Shown here in pieces: positions 9,760-17,669 of a stretch of 64,000 nt of DNA. Both the position numbers and the translations under genes were made by a program. The notes below the pieces were generated by a model. That model did no database searches, was not told where the DNA came from, and was given only the letters and a program-made list of their open reading frames with translations. Source of the DNA: Ferrimonas sp. YFM (GTDB lineage Bacteria > Pseudomonadota > Gammaproteobacteria > Enterobacterales > Shewanellaceae). Numbering within the stretch: position 1 is the stretch's first letter; every line of letters begins with the position of its first letter. The stretch lies in NCBI RefSeq assembly GCF_030296015.1, contig NZ_AP027368.1:3432839-3496838 (forward strand). Direction: 5' to 3'.

Positions 9760-10958
9760 GGCTGCAGCCTGACCACTGGCCGGGCGTCGATGGGCAGGTG
9801 CAGCAGCGCGGCGGCAAAGGCCAACACTATGGTGCTCCACCAGATGGGCTCATAGGTGCCGTAGTGGTCGTAGATGCGGCCACCGGCCCAGGCCCCCAGG
9901 AAGCTGCCCACCTGATGGGTAAAGAACACCAGCCCATAGAGGGTGGAAAGGTAGCGGGCGCCGAAGATCTGCCTCACCAGACCTGAGGTCAGAGGCACGG
10001 TGCCCAGCCAGCAGAAACCGATGGCGGCGCCAAACAGGGACGCGGTAGCGTCGGTCACCGGCAGGGTCACGAAGCCAGTAATCACCACGGTGCGCACCAG
10101 ATAGAGGGTGGTCATCACATAGCGCTTATCGAAGTGGTCTCCCATCAGGCCCCAGAAGTAGGAGCCGAAGATATTGAAAATCCCCACATAGGCCAGCGCC
10201 AGGGCAGCCACCTGAGCCGTCAGCCCCTTGTCCGCCAGGTAACTGGGGAGATGGGTGGCGATAAACATCACGTGGAAGCCGCAGACGAAGAACCCCGCAT
10301 GAATAAACCAGTAGCCGCGATGGCGAAACGCCTCGCTCAGGGCCTGCTTCAGGGTCTGGTTGTCCTGAACGTCCCTGGTCGCAGAACTCTTCGCTGACGC
10401 CGGCTTAATGAAGGAGGCAAAGGCCACCATCAGGGTACAGGCCACGGCAAACAGCTCCATGGTGACCCGCCAGTCGAAGTGAGTCAGCATCGCCTGGGCA
10501 CCGGGGATCACCGCAAACATGCCGAAAGACCCCGCCGCCGTCGTCAGGCCAAAGGCCTTGGCCGCGTGCTCCGCAGGCACCGCTCTGGCCACCGCTCCCA
10601 GAATGATCACATAGCTGGTGGCACTGAGTCCCAGGCCCACCAGGCCACCCAAAGAGATGTAAAGCCAATCCGGCTGAGTGGTCAACGCGGTCAGCAACAG
10701 GCCGGAGCCATAAGCGATGGAGCCGGCAACGATGATGCGGCTGGGCCCGAACCGGTCTGCCGCCATGCCGACGAAAGGCTGAAACACCCCAAACAGCAAG
10801 TTCTGCAGGGCGATGGCGAAGGAGAAGAACTCTCGGCCGGTGCCAAAGTCCATCACCATGGGAGAGAGGAAGATGCCGAATGACTGGCGAATGCCCAGAC
10901 TGATGATCAGCACACCGATGCCCAGCCACACCAAGGGGGGGAAACGGAAAATACTCAT
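9747..10958 (-). CDS. MFS transporter
   Basis: A 403-residue, roughly 12-TM major facilitator superfamily protein. The cytoplasmic loop 2-3 motif appears as GMAADRFGPSRI, and the middle loop is short (SAKSSATRDVQD). The pattern (RQSFGIFLSPM near TM1, GSYFWGLMGDHFDKR in the second half) resembles the monocarboxylate/oxalate-formate branch of MFS, but the substrate is unknown. I place the start at MSIFRFPP (10958); a longer reading frame to 11093 adds a hydrophilic, non-conserved-looking extension. A small His-rich membrane protein is encoded immediately upstream on the same strand and may be co-transcribed. Confidence 0.85.
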   Translation of the reverse strand: MSIFRFPPLVWLGIGVLIISLGIRQSFGIFLSPMVMDFGTGREFFSFAIALQNLLFGVFQPFVGMAADRFGPSRIIVAGSIAYGSGLLLTALTTQPDWLYISLGGLVGLGLSATSYVIILGAVARAVPAEHAAKAFGLTTAAGSFGMFAVIPGAQAMLTHFDWRVTMELFAVACTLMVAFASFIKPASAKSSATRDVQDNQTLKQALSEAFRHRGYWFIHAGFFVCGFHVMFIATHLPSYLADKGLTAQVAALALAYVGIFNIFGSYFWGLMGDHFDKRYVMTTLYLVRTVVITGFVTLPVTDATASLFGAAIGFCWLGTVPLTSGLVRQIFGARYLSTLYGLVFFTHQVGSFLGAWAGGRIYDHYGTYEPIWWSTIVLAFAAALLHLPIDARPVVRLQPQPA

Positions 10959-10980
10959 GTTGATTCTACTCCGGGATTGC

Positions 10981-11136
10981 TCAGTGACTGTGGTGGTGGG
11001 CGTGATGGTCGCTGCCACCTGTGGAGTGACACCCAGAGCCCATTGCCTGGCTGGCGAACGCCTCCAGCAGCGGATCGCAGCGGTTGACCGCAAACAGTAC
11101 GATGACCAGCACCAGTACCATTCGCAGCAACTGCAT
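10981..11136 (-). CDS. small membrane protein with His-rich tail
   Basis: A 51-residue reading frame with one strong hydrophobic helix (MVLVLVIVLFAV) followed by a soluble tail ending DHHAHHHSH. Such tails often bind Ni, Zn or Cu, though nothing beyond composition supports this. It ends 22 bases before the start of the MFS gene on the same strand, so a two-gene unit is plausible. A longer version using TTG at 11187 is possible. No Shine-Dalgarno sequence is convincing before the ATG. I do not recognise the family. Confidence 0.4.
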   Translation of the reverse strand: MQLLRMVLVLVIVLFAVNRCDPLLEAFASQAMGSGCHSTGGSDHHAHHHSH

Positions 11137-11357
11137 CAACAGGGATTGAGAGCCCACAACACCACCTAGTCCAAAAAAAGTTGGCAAATTCTACGCCTCA
11201 GGTCCGAGGCGGGCCATAGGGGAAAGGAGTGAAAATTATGCAACTTAGGTATGCATCACGCGCATGGTTGCACAGGTGTTAATGCGCCACTGACAACTGT
11301 TTCACCTATCCATCTGATTTTGTTAAACCATTCCAGACAGGTTCACATTTACGCTGC

Positions 11358-12479
11358 TCAATTAAGGCACAGATCCAGCCACACCAGCCGATGATCTGAA
11401 GAGGCACCCCGGCCATTGACCAGATAAGCGAGTTCGCTGGCCGGCTCGGGCCAGAACACGCCGCTGTCGACCACCTCAATGCCCGCGGCAGACGGCAGCA
11501 GGTAATCCACCCTGGCCCGCCAGTCGGCGGTGTGGCTGTCGCCATGAGGGTTGCCAGGCGAATGCTGAGCGCCGCCCAAACTGGTGGCTGGCTGCCCAGA
11601 TTCGATCAATGGATGAGCCAGCAGCTGTTCGATGGCCCCAGTCAGGGAGCGCCCCTCAACCGGCGAGGCGTTGTAGTCGCCGGCGATGACAAAAGCCTCA
11701 CCCTCTGCCAGCCCGCCGGTAACGCCCCGATCATCCTGCAGATAACCACTGCGTTCAGAGTCCACATAATCCGCCCACAGCCGAATCTCATCGAAGTTAC
11801 GGGCGGCATTGCGCCGTTCCGGCCCGTCAAACACTGGTGGTGTCGGGTGAGCCGCCAGCAGGTGCACTCGCTTACCCCGGATCCGAATGGGCAGGTCCCA
11901 ATGGCTCTTGGAGGAAAGTCTCAGCCGGCGCCAGGTCTGTTCGTCATAGAAGGGAGACCCATCCGGATACATCGGCTCCAGGGCTCCGGGCATCCTGTGC
12001 CAGGGGAACAGCCGGAAACTGCGCACCGATTCGGTGTCGATGGGGAAACGGGACAGCACCAACATGCCGTACTGCCCCGGATAGTAACCAAAACCCCAGG
12101 CATCGCCGCCGGTGCCGGAGGCAGTGCCATCCCCGTCGATATCCAGGGGGCTGGGCTCGCCGCTGTTCACCGGCGCCGTATGGAAGTGACGGAAGTGGAT
12201 GGGCCTCTGGCCATTTTGCGACACCGACAGGTAACGGCGCTGAAACGCCAGCGCCCCGCGGCGGGGATCCTTGATGTAATCGAACTCATTGAGCAGCAGG
12301 ATGTCGGGCCGCACCCGCTGGATGATCTCGGCAATGTTGCGAATCTGGCGATTGCGACCCGTGCGCAGCCGCTTCTCCAACGCCTGGGGATCCAAGGCCT
12401 CTTCCCGGCGACGGTAGTTGTCCGCCTCCATGCTGACATTGAAGGTCGCCACCCTCAGGGTGGGGGTCTTAGCGCTCAT
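11358..12479 (-). CDS. endonuclease/exonuclease/phosphatase family protein
   Basis: A 373-residue protein of the EEP superfamily (DNase I / inositol-phosphatase fold). Motifs in order are RVATFNVSM near the N-terminus, DILLLNEFDYI (metal-binding Glu), HLLAAHPTPP, AGDYNASP (GDxN) and the C-terminal SSDHRLVWLD (SDH), so all catalytic elements are present. Proteins of this build with an IDGDGTASGTGGDAWGFGYYPGQYGM-type insert are usually exported or orphan phosphodiesterases; the substrate is unknown. The start is taken at MSAKTP (12479). An upstream TTG at 12569 would add a hydrophobic leader resembling a signal peptide, so export cannot be excluded. It is divergent from ybiT. Confidence 0.82.
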   Translation of the reverse strand: MSAKTPTLRVATFNVSMEADNYRRREEALDPQALEKRLRTGRNRQIRNIAEIIQRVRPDILLLNEFDYIKDPRRGALAFQRRYLSVSQNGQRPIHFRHFHTAPVNSGEPSPLDIDGDGTASGTGGDAWGFGYYPGQYGMLVLSRFPIDTESVRSFRLFPWHRMPGALEPMYPDGSPFYDEQTWRRLRLSSKSHWDLPIRIRGKRVHLLAAHPTPPVFDGPERRNAARNFDEIRLWADYVDSERSGYLQDDRGVTGGLAEGEAFVIAGDYNASPVEGRSLTGAIEQLLAHPLIESGQPATSLGGAQHSPGNPHGDSHTADWRARVDYLLPSAAGIEVVDSGVFWPEPASELAYLVNGRGASSDHRLVWLDLCLN

Positions 12480-12628
12480 AAGGTGTTGCTGGCCTGCCGG
12501 GAGAAAACCCAATGGTAACAAAGTGCTGGTAAAACGATACAGCCAGAGAGGTGCAGAAAACTTGCACAATCCCCATGGGACGGGTAACCTGCGGCGTTTT
12601 TTTAATTTTTCACTGGGAAAGCAGCGCC

Positions 12629-14224
12629 TTGATCATCGCCTCCAACATCACCATGCAGTTCGGGGACAAACCCCTTTTCGAAGACATCAGCGCCAAGTTT
12701 GGCGGCGGCAACCGCTTTGGCCTCATCGGCGCCAACGGTGCCGGAAAGTCCACCTTTATGAAGATCCTCTCCGGCGAGCTGGAGCCGTCCGCCGGCAACG
12801 TCAGCCTGGAAGCCAACACCCGCATGGCCAAGCTGGGCCAGGATCAGTGGGCCTTCGAAGAGTACACGGTGATCGACACGGTGATCATGGGCCACCAGGA
12901 GATGTGGAAGGTGAAAGCCGAGCGCGATCGCATCTACAGTCTGCCTGAGATGAGCGAAGAGGAGGGGATGCTGGTTGCCGACCTTGAGGTGCAATTTGCC
13001 GAGATGGACGGTTACAGCGCCGAAGCCCGTGCCGGTGAACTGCTGCTGGGCCTGGGCATTCCCGAGGACCAGCATTTCGGCCTGATGAGCGCCGTGGCCC
13101 CCGGTCTGAAGGTGCGGGTGCTGCTGGCCCAAGTGCTGTTCGCCGATCCCGACATCATGCTGCTGGACGAGCCCACCAACAACCTGGACATCCACACCAT
13201 CCACTGGCTGGAAGAGGTGCTCAACGGGCGCAACTGCACCATGATCATCATCTCCCACGACCGTCACTTCCTGAACTCGGTGTGCACCCACATGGCGGAC
13301 ATCGACTACGGTGAGCTGCGCATGTACCACGGCAACTACGACGAGTACATGACCGCCGCCGAGCAGGCCCGTGAGCGGATGCTGGCAGACAACGCCAAGA
13401 AGAAGGCGCAGATCGCCGAACTGCAGAGCTTCGTCAGCCGCTTCTCTGCCAACGCCTCCAAGGCGCGCCAGGCCACCTCCCGAGCCAAGCAGATCGACAA
13501 GATTCAACTGCAAGAGGTGAAAGCCTCCAGCCGTCAATCTCCCTTCATCCGTTTCGAGCAGGAGAAGAAGCTGTTCCGTAACGCCCTAGAGGTGGAGAAG
13601 CTGTCCCAGGGCTTCGATGACGGCCTGCTGTTCGACAACCTGGAGCTGCGGGTAGAAGTGGGCGAGCGCATCGCCATCATCGGTGAAAACGGCATCGGCA
13701 AGTCCACCCTGCTCAACACCCTGGTGGGCCGCATGGCGCCCAAATCCGGCACCGTGAAGTGGTCTGAAAACCACAACATCGGCTACTACGCCCAGGAGCA
13801 CGCCGCCGACTTCGACACCGACCTGAACCTGTTCGACTGGATGGGACAATGGGCCACCGAAGGCGCCGATGAGCAGACCATCCGCTCCTTCCTCGGCCGG
13901 ATGCTGTTCTCTCAGAACGAGATCAAGAAATCCACCCGCGTCATCTCAGGGGGTGAACAGGGGCGGATGCTGTTCGGCAAGCTGATGATGCAAAAGCCCA
14001 ACATCCTGGTGATGGATGAACCCACCAACCACATGGATATGGAATCCATCGAGGCGCTCAACCTGGCCCTGGAGAACTACGCAGGCACCCTGCTGTTCGT
14101 CTCCCATGACCGTCAGTTTGTGTCTTCCGTGGCCACCCGCATCATCGAGCTGAAGGCGGACGGCATCACCGACTTCCACGGCACCTACGATGAGTACCTG
14201 CGCAGCCAGGGCGTCGAAGGCTAA
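12629..14224 (+). CDS. ybiT: ABC-F ATPase YbiT
   Basis: A soluble tandem ABC protein of 531 residues, co-linear with E. coli YbiT (about 530). Two nucleotide-binding domains carry GANGAGKST and GENGIGKST Walker A motifs, with [10 protein letters not shown] and [11 protein letters not shown]alker B motifs. The linker contains the long charged ABC-F helix ([20 protein letters not shown], then [16 protein letters not shown]). As in YbiT, the first signature is degenerate ([13 protein letters not shown]) and the second is canonical ([10 protein letters not shown]). ABC-F proteins act on ribosomes. The start is set at TTG 12629, giving [12 protein letters not shown], which aligns with YbiT; the upstream in-frame GTG adds unrelated residues. 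Confidence 0.92.
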   Translation: MIIASNITMQFGDKPLFEDISAKFGGGNRFGLIGANGAGKSTFMKILSGELEPSAGNVSLEANTRMAKLGQDQWAFEEYTVIDTVIMGHQEMWKVKAERDRIYSLPEMSEEEGMLVADLEVQFAEMDGYSAEARAGELLLGLGIPEDQHFGLMSAVAPGLKVRVLLAQVLFADPDIMLLDEPTNNLDIHTIHWLEEVLNGRNCTMIIISHDRHFLNSVCTHMADIDYGELRMYHGNYDEYMTAAEQARERMLADNAKKKAQIAELQSFVSRFSANASKARQATSRAKQIDKIQLQEVKASSRQSPFIRFEQEKKLFRNALEVEKLSQGFDDGLLFDNLELRVEVGERIAIIGENGIGKSTLLNTLVGRMAPKSGTVKWSENHNIGYYAQEHAADFDTDLNLFDWMGQWATEGADEQTIRSFLGRMLFSQNEIKKSTRVISGGEQGRMLFGKLMMQKPNILVMDEPTNHMDMESIEALNLALENYAGTLLFVSHDRQFVSSVATRIIELKADGITDFHGTYDEYLRSQGVEG

Positions 14225-14228
14225 AATC

Positions 14229-14255
14229 CCTTGCCCGGGGCCAGCCCCGGGCATC
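14229..14255 (+). terminator. GC-rich hairpin after ybiT
   Basis: TGCCCGGGGC can pair with GCCCCGGGCA around a CA loop a few bases after the ybiT stop. There is no T-run, so it may be an RNA-stabilising or Rho-associated stem rather than a classical terminator. Confidence 0.5.
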
Positions 14256-14309
14256 CTCCTCCGCTCGGGTCGAGCACCGACCTCAGATCCGACGAATGGC
14301 GTACCCGCA

Positions 14310-14771
14310 CTATTTTATGGTGTAACTCCGCCCCTCCATGCAAGCTTTGAATGCCCGCACATATTGGGCCATCTGCCCCTCTTTCTCTGCCTGTTTATCG
14401 GCCTGAGCCTGCTGATTGGCGGCTTCAGTCCTGCGTTTCTTGGCACCGCCTCGCATCACGCCCACCGCAGCGCCGATGGCCGCACCTTCTCCGGTATCAC
14501 CCGCAATAGCACCAACAGCGGCTCCAGCAGCAGCCCCGCCCAAAGCCCCCCGGGCCCTTTCACCACCCGTTTCCGCCTTGGCCGGAGCCGGCTCACTCGC
14601 CAGTTTAACCGGGTTCACGCCGGTGTTGTCGGTCGCCCAAGCCTGGCACTCCATGGTGTCTTGCTTCTGTTGTTCACCACTCTGGCCAGCCGCCGGATAG
14701 ATAATGTAATCCTCAGCAAGACCACTGACAGAGGGAAGGGTCAATATCAGAACCATGACGATGCGTTTCAT
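14310..14771 (-). CDS. exported glycine-zipper (YMGG-like) protein
   Basis: A 153-residue protein starting MKRIVMVLILTL with a cleavable signal peptide ending near GLAED. A glycine-zipper block follows (GALGGAAAGAAVGAIAGDTG, then GAAIGAAVGVMRGG), and then a charged helical segment (NQQAQADKQAEKEGQ) with two Cys residues in the mature protein (MECQAW and FKACMEGRSY) that could form a disulfide. This layout is typical of envelope-associated glycine-zipper proteins of unknown function. An upstream in-frame start at 14819 would place a hydrophilic extension before the signal peptide and is rejected. It is monocistronic, convergent with ybiT. Confidence 0.75.
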   Translation of the reverse strand: MKRIVMVLILTLPSVSGLAEDYIIYPAAGQSGEQQKQDTMECQAWATDNTGVNPVKLASEPAPAKAETGGERARGALGGAAAGAAVGAIAGDTGEGAAIGAAVGVMRGGAKKRRTEAANQQAQADKQAEKEGQMAQYVRAFKACMEGRSYTIK

Positions 14772-14947
14772 GATCAGCTCCAAAAATAACCAACGCAATG
14801 AACAATGATAGCAAGCCACTAAATCTGTCCTGAACCTCTGTCACATGGGGGTACTAAGGCATATCGGCCCTCGGTCGACACCCTTTCCGCAAGAGGAAAA
14901 CGCACCAAGTCACAAACTATAGAATTGATTTATTGTGATTTTACACC

Positions 14948-14961
14948 ATGACACACGTCAT
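14948..14961. promoter_or_regulatory. perfect 14-bp inverted repeat
   Basis: ATGAC-ACAC-GTCAT is a perfect palindrome with 5-bp arms, in the spacer between the glycine-zipper and LysR genes, about 180 bases upstream of the former's start. It could be a regulator site. No known consensus is matched with confidence. Confidence 0.3.
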
Positions 14962-15042
14962 CTTTCTTACCCCAAAAGCCGATATCCATATCTGTCAATT
15001 GGCAGCGACACTTCCTGGCTGGCGGGCAGGGCAATCCCTCCC

Positions 15043-15924
15043 CTAGTCGACCAATAGTCTTTTAAGGGCCTGCTTCAGCCAGTTCAGGGCTGGGCCGCTT
15101 TCCGCTCCCGGGCGAGTCACCAGGTCCACGGGCATCTGCCAGGTTTGAGTATCAAATTCAGGCTCAACCACCGACAGTCTGTGGCCTAGCACCGGATCCT
15201 GCGTCAGGTGCTGGGGAATGTAACCCCAACCAAAGCCTCGACTGGCCAACTCTGCCACCATATAGAAGCTGTTGGTGCCCCAGCTGTTGGACGTAATGGC
15301 CGGAAAGCCCCCCGCCTGTTCGCCCCCAGTCCCCCTGACCAGGATTTGGCGATGGGCACTTAGCCTGTCCAGAGTCAAAGGGCTCTCGCCAGTCAAAGGG
15401 TGAGAGGGGGCCACAACAGCGACAAAGGGCAGACTGCCAACATAGCTGGCATCCAGCTCCGTTGGGTAGGGTATTTGAGAGAACATCAGCCCCAAATGCG
15501 CCCTGCCGCTACCAACCATATCAGCCACGTCCGGGCTGGCCACCGTAAGAAATTCCAGTAAAGTTGAGGGGAAGTGCTCAGAGAAACTAGAGAGCACCGA
15601 TTCCAAGCCTGGCACCATCAACACCTCGTCCAGGGCAATCACCAGTTGGCTCTCCTCGCCCAGACTCAAACTCTGGGCACTGCTTTGAAACCTCTGATGA
15701 TGCAACATCATCACCTGTGCCTGCTCGAACAGTGTCAGTCCCTGGTCCGTCAGCACCGGCGAGCGGCCGCTGCGATCGAACAGGGTAAGGTTCAGGTCGA
15801 TCTCCAGGTTGGCGATTCCCTGGCTGACCACAGATTGCGCCTTCCCCAACTTACGCGCGGCAGCAGAGAAAGAGCCCTGCTCCACCGCGGCCACAAACAT
15901 GCGTAACTGCTCCAAGGTATACAT
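15043..15924 (-). CDS. LysR-family regulator, probable regulator of the PACE transporter
   Basis: A 293-residue LysR-type transcription factor. The N-terminal winged HTH reads MYTLEQLRMFVAAVEQGSFSAAARKLGKAQSVVSQ, and a periplasmic-binding-like effector domain follows from about residue 90. It is divergently transcribed from a PACE-family efflux gene with 84 bases between starts, the arrangement seen for the AceI/AceR pair in Acinetobacter. I therefore infer that it controls that transporter and possibly itself; the inducer is unknown. Confidence 0.85.
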   Translation of the reverse strand: MYTLEQLRMFVAAVEQGSFSAAARKLGKAQSVVSQGIANLEIDLNLTLFDRSGRSPVLTDQGLTLFEQAQVMMLHHQRFQSSAQSLSLGEESQLVIALDEVLMVPGLESVLSSFSEHFPSTLLEFLTVASPDVADMVGSGRAHLGLMFSQIPYPTELDASYVGSLPFVAVVAPSHPLTGESPLTLDRLSAHRQILVRGTGGEQAGGFPAITSNSWGTNSFYMVAELASRGFGWGYIPQHLTQDPVLGHRLSVVEPEFDTQTWQMPVDLVTRPGAESGPALNWLKQALKRLLVD

Positions 15925-16008
15925 ATCTAAAAAACCGATAACTTCTAACTTTCAACTATCATAATAAAAAATAGAATGGGCGCCATCACCCAATTTCAGG
16001 AGCCCAAT

Positions 16009-16452
16009 ATGTCTACCAAAGAGCGCATCCTCCATACCCTGCTGTTCGAAGCCTTTGCCCTGGCGATCATTGTCGGTCTGGTGCCGCTGTTCATGCAGGT
16101 GGAAACCCACACCATTGCCGGCATCTCCATCGCCCTGTCGCTGATCGCCATGGGATGGAACTACGCCTACAACCTGATGTTCGACAAGATGTTCGGTGAG
16201 GACCGAAACAGCCGCTCCGCTCTGGTTCGCCTGGGTCATGGGTTCGGATTTGAGCTCGGCCTGCTGCCCCTGACCCTGCCGGTACTGATGTGGGCACTGT
16301 CCAAGAGCCTGTGGGAAGTGCTGCTGCTGGACATCGGCTTTATCCTGTTCTTCCTGGTCTACGCCATCGTCTTCAACTGGGGATACGATAAGGCACGAGC
16401 CGCCTTGATGACCGGAAACATCAGCTGTGAAACCGCTAAAGAGGCAAGTTAA
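16009..16452 (+). CDS. PACE-family efflux transporter (AceI-like)
   Basis: A 147-residue, four-helix inner-membrane protein made of two bacterial-transmembrane-pair repeats. Repeat 1 begins ERILHTLLFEAFALAI and contains the glutamate that in AceI is essential for drug/proton exchange. Repeat 2 begins RLGHGFGFELGLLPLT and carries the equivalent Glu. Conserved MGWNYAYNLMFD and FNWGYDK motifs end the repeats. Known PACE members export chlorhexidine or short diamines. The start is the ATG at 16009 behind CAGGAGC; an upstream ATG at 15976 lacks such a site. It is divergent from its likely LysR regulator. Confidence 0.85.
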   Translation: MSTKERILHTLLFEAFALAIIVGLVPLFMQVETHTIAGISIALSLIAMGWNYAYNLMFDKMFGEDRNSRSALVRLGHGFGFELGLLPLTLPVLMWALSKSLWEVLLLDIGFILFFLVYAIVFNWGYDKARAALMTGNISCETAKEAS

Positions 16453-16929
16453 GCGAAATTGACCCATCCAACCCCGCAATTCTGTCGCTCCGCGTGAGCG
16501 ACATCACCCCAACCCCGCGAATGCAAGAACGCGCCTCACAAGAACAGAAACTGACCAATTTTGGCCATTTTGTTTTGTTACTATCCTGTTGTCGTTGTCT
16601 GTTTCCAACGATTATGGGCGTCTGTTTTGGACCAGGAATTTCATGCCTGAGCCCATCGAATGACTCTCCCAGGGGCGATGGAAGTCAGTGAGCCTGATGC
16701 CCCGGCACTTTGCCGACCACCATCCTATGTCGTAGGCCAACTTATCATCCACCGGCCGACTGCATACACCGGCAATCCCTTGTTGCTTAGCGGCACAGGG
16801 GATTTTCTTTTTCTAATCGCCGGGTTCTGTGCGCCAAAACTCAAAAAATACATCCAGGGCCTCTCAAGCTCTCTTAATGTTGTCGCATCTATGCAACAAT
16901 TCCCTTTCAATCCGAAGCGACTCTGTTGG
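16453..16929. other. intergenic region, 477 bp
   Basis: No credible gene. The stretch contains a 17-bp sequence (about 16698-16714) that recurs exactly inside the downstream CpcT-like gene, noted in the findings. The in-frame upstream extension of the downstream gene is hydrophilic and lacks a start signal. Confidence 0.5.
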
Positions 16930-17547
16930 ATGGCTATGAGGCTACTGACTACACTGTTTCTGCTGTTTCACCTGACTCAACCGGCTCAGGCCATTGACGC
17001 CAAAGATCAATTGGCTCAGTGGATGTCAGGCAGTTACAGCAGCGAGACCCAGTCAAAGGAGCTTCGCAACTACTTCAACCTCAATCTGCATATCGTCCCC
17101 ATCTGGACGGAGCGCAGCGACGGCCCCTGGTTCTACTCGGAACACGCCTCCTCAAAACGACCTGAACGCCCCTTCCGTCAACGGGTGCTGCGCCTGGAGA
17201 CCGCCCCCTCAGGCGTTCTGCTCCACCTGTACGAGTTACCCACGCCCCGGCACTTTGCCGGCGCCTGGCATTCGAGAGCCCCCCTGAAATCGCTATCCCC
17301 AGAGCAGCTACTACCCAAACCCGGCTGCAATGTTGAGCTGAGCTATGACCCCAAGACTCTGGGATACAAGGGGCGCACCAATTCCGGCACCTGCACCAAC
17401 CGGATGTATGGCGCCAGCTATGCCCAAACCGACCTGGAGATCTACTCGGACCGCATCATCCGCTGGACCAAGGGGTACGATGACAAGGGACAACAGCTGT
17501 GGGGCGCCGCCCTGGGGGGCTACCGATTCGAAAAGAAGAGTTTCTAG
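16930..17547 (+). CDS. CpcT/CpeT-like exported protein
   Basis: A 205-residue protein with a signal peptide (MRLLTTLFLLFHLTQPAQA) followed by the CpcT/CpeT pattern: QLAQWMSGSYSSETQS, HIVPIWTER, GPWFYSEHA, FRQRVLRLE, GCNVELSYD, GTCTNRMYGASY and a final WGAALGGYRFEK. In cyanobacteria this fold is a phycobiliprotein chromophore lyase. In heterotrophic proteobacteria there are no phycobilins, so the role is unknown and probably periplasmic. The start is the ATG at 16930 or the one at 16936, two codons apart. It is convergent with the RND gene across a bidirectional terminator. Confidence 0.75.
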   Translation: MAMRLLTTLFLLFHLTQPAQAIDAKDQLAQWMSGSYSSETQSKELRNYFNLNLHIVPIWTERSDGPWFYSEHASSKRPERPFRQRVLRLETAPSGVLLHLYELPTPRHFAGAWHSRAPLKSLSPEQLLPKPGCNVELSYDPKTLGYKGRTNSGTCTNRMYGASYAQTDLEIYSDRIIRWTKGYDDKGQQLWGAALGGYRFEKKSF

Positions 17548-17615
17548 GGCGGGTTTATCTTTTCTGTACAGGTCGGAACTAACGCTTAGACATTAAAAAA
17601 CCTCATGCCAGATAC

Positions 17616-17646
17616 GAAAACACCGCCCAATGGCGGTGTTTTCTTT
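17616..17646. terminator. bidirectional intrinsic terminator
   Basis: AAAACACCGCC pairs with GGCGGTGTTTT, with T/A tracts on both sides, between the convergent CpcT-like and RND genes. It can serve both. Confidence 0.8.
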
Positions 17647-17669
17647 CGTCAAAGTCAGGGTCAAGAAAC

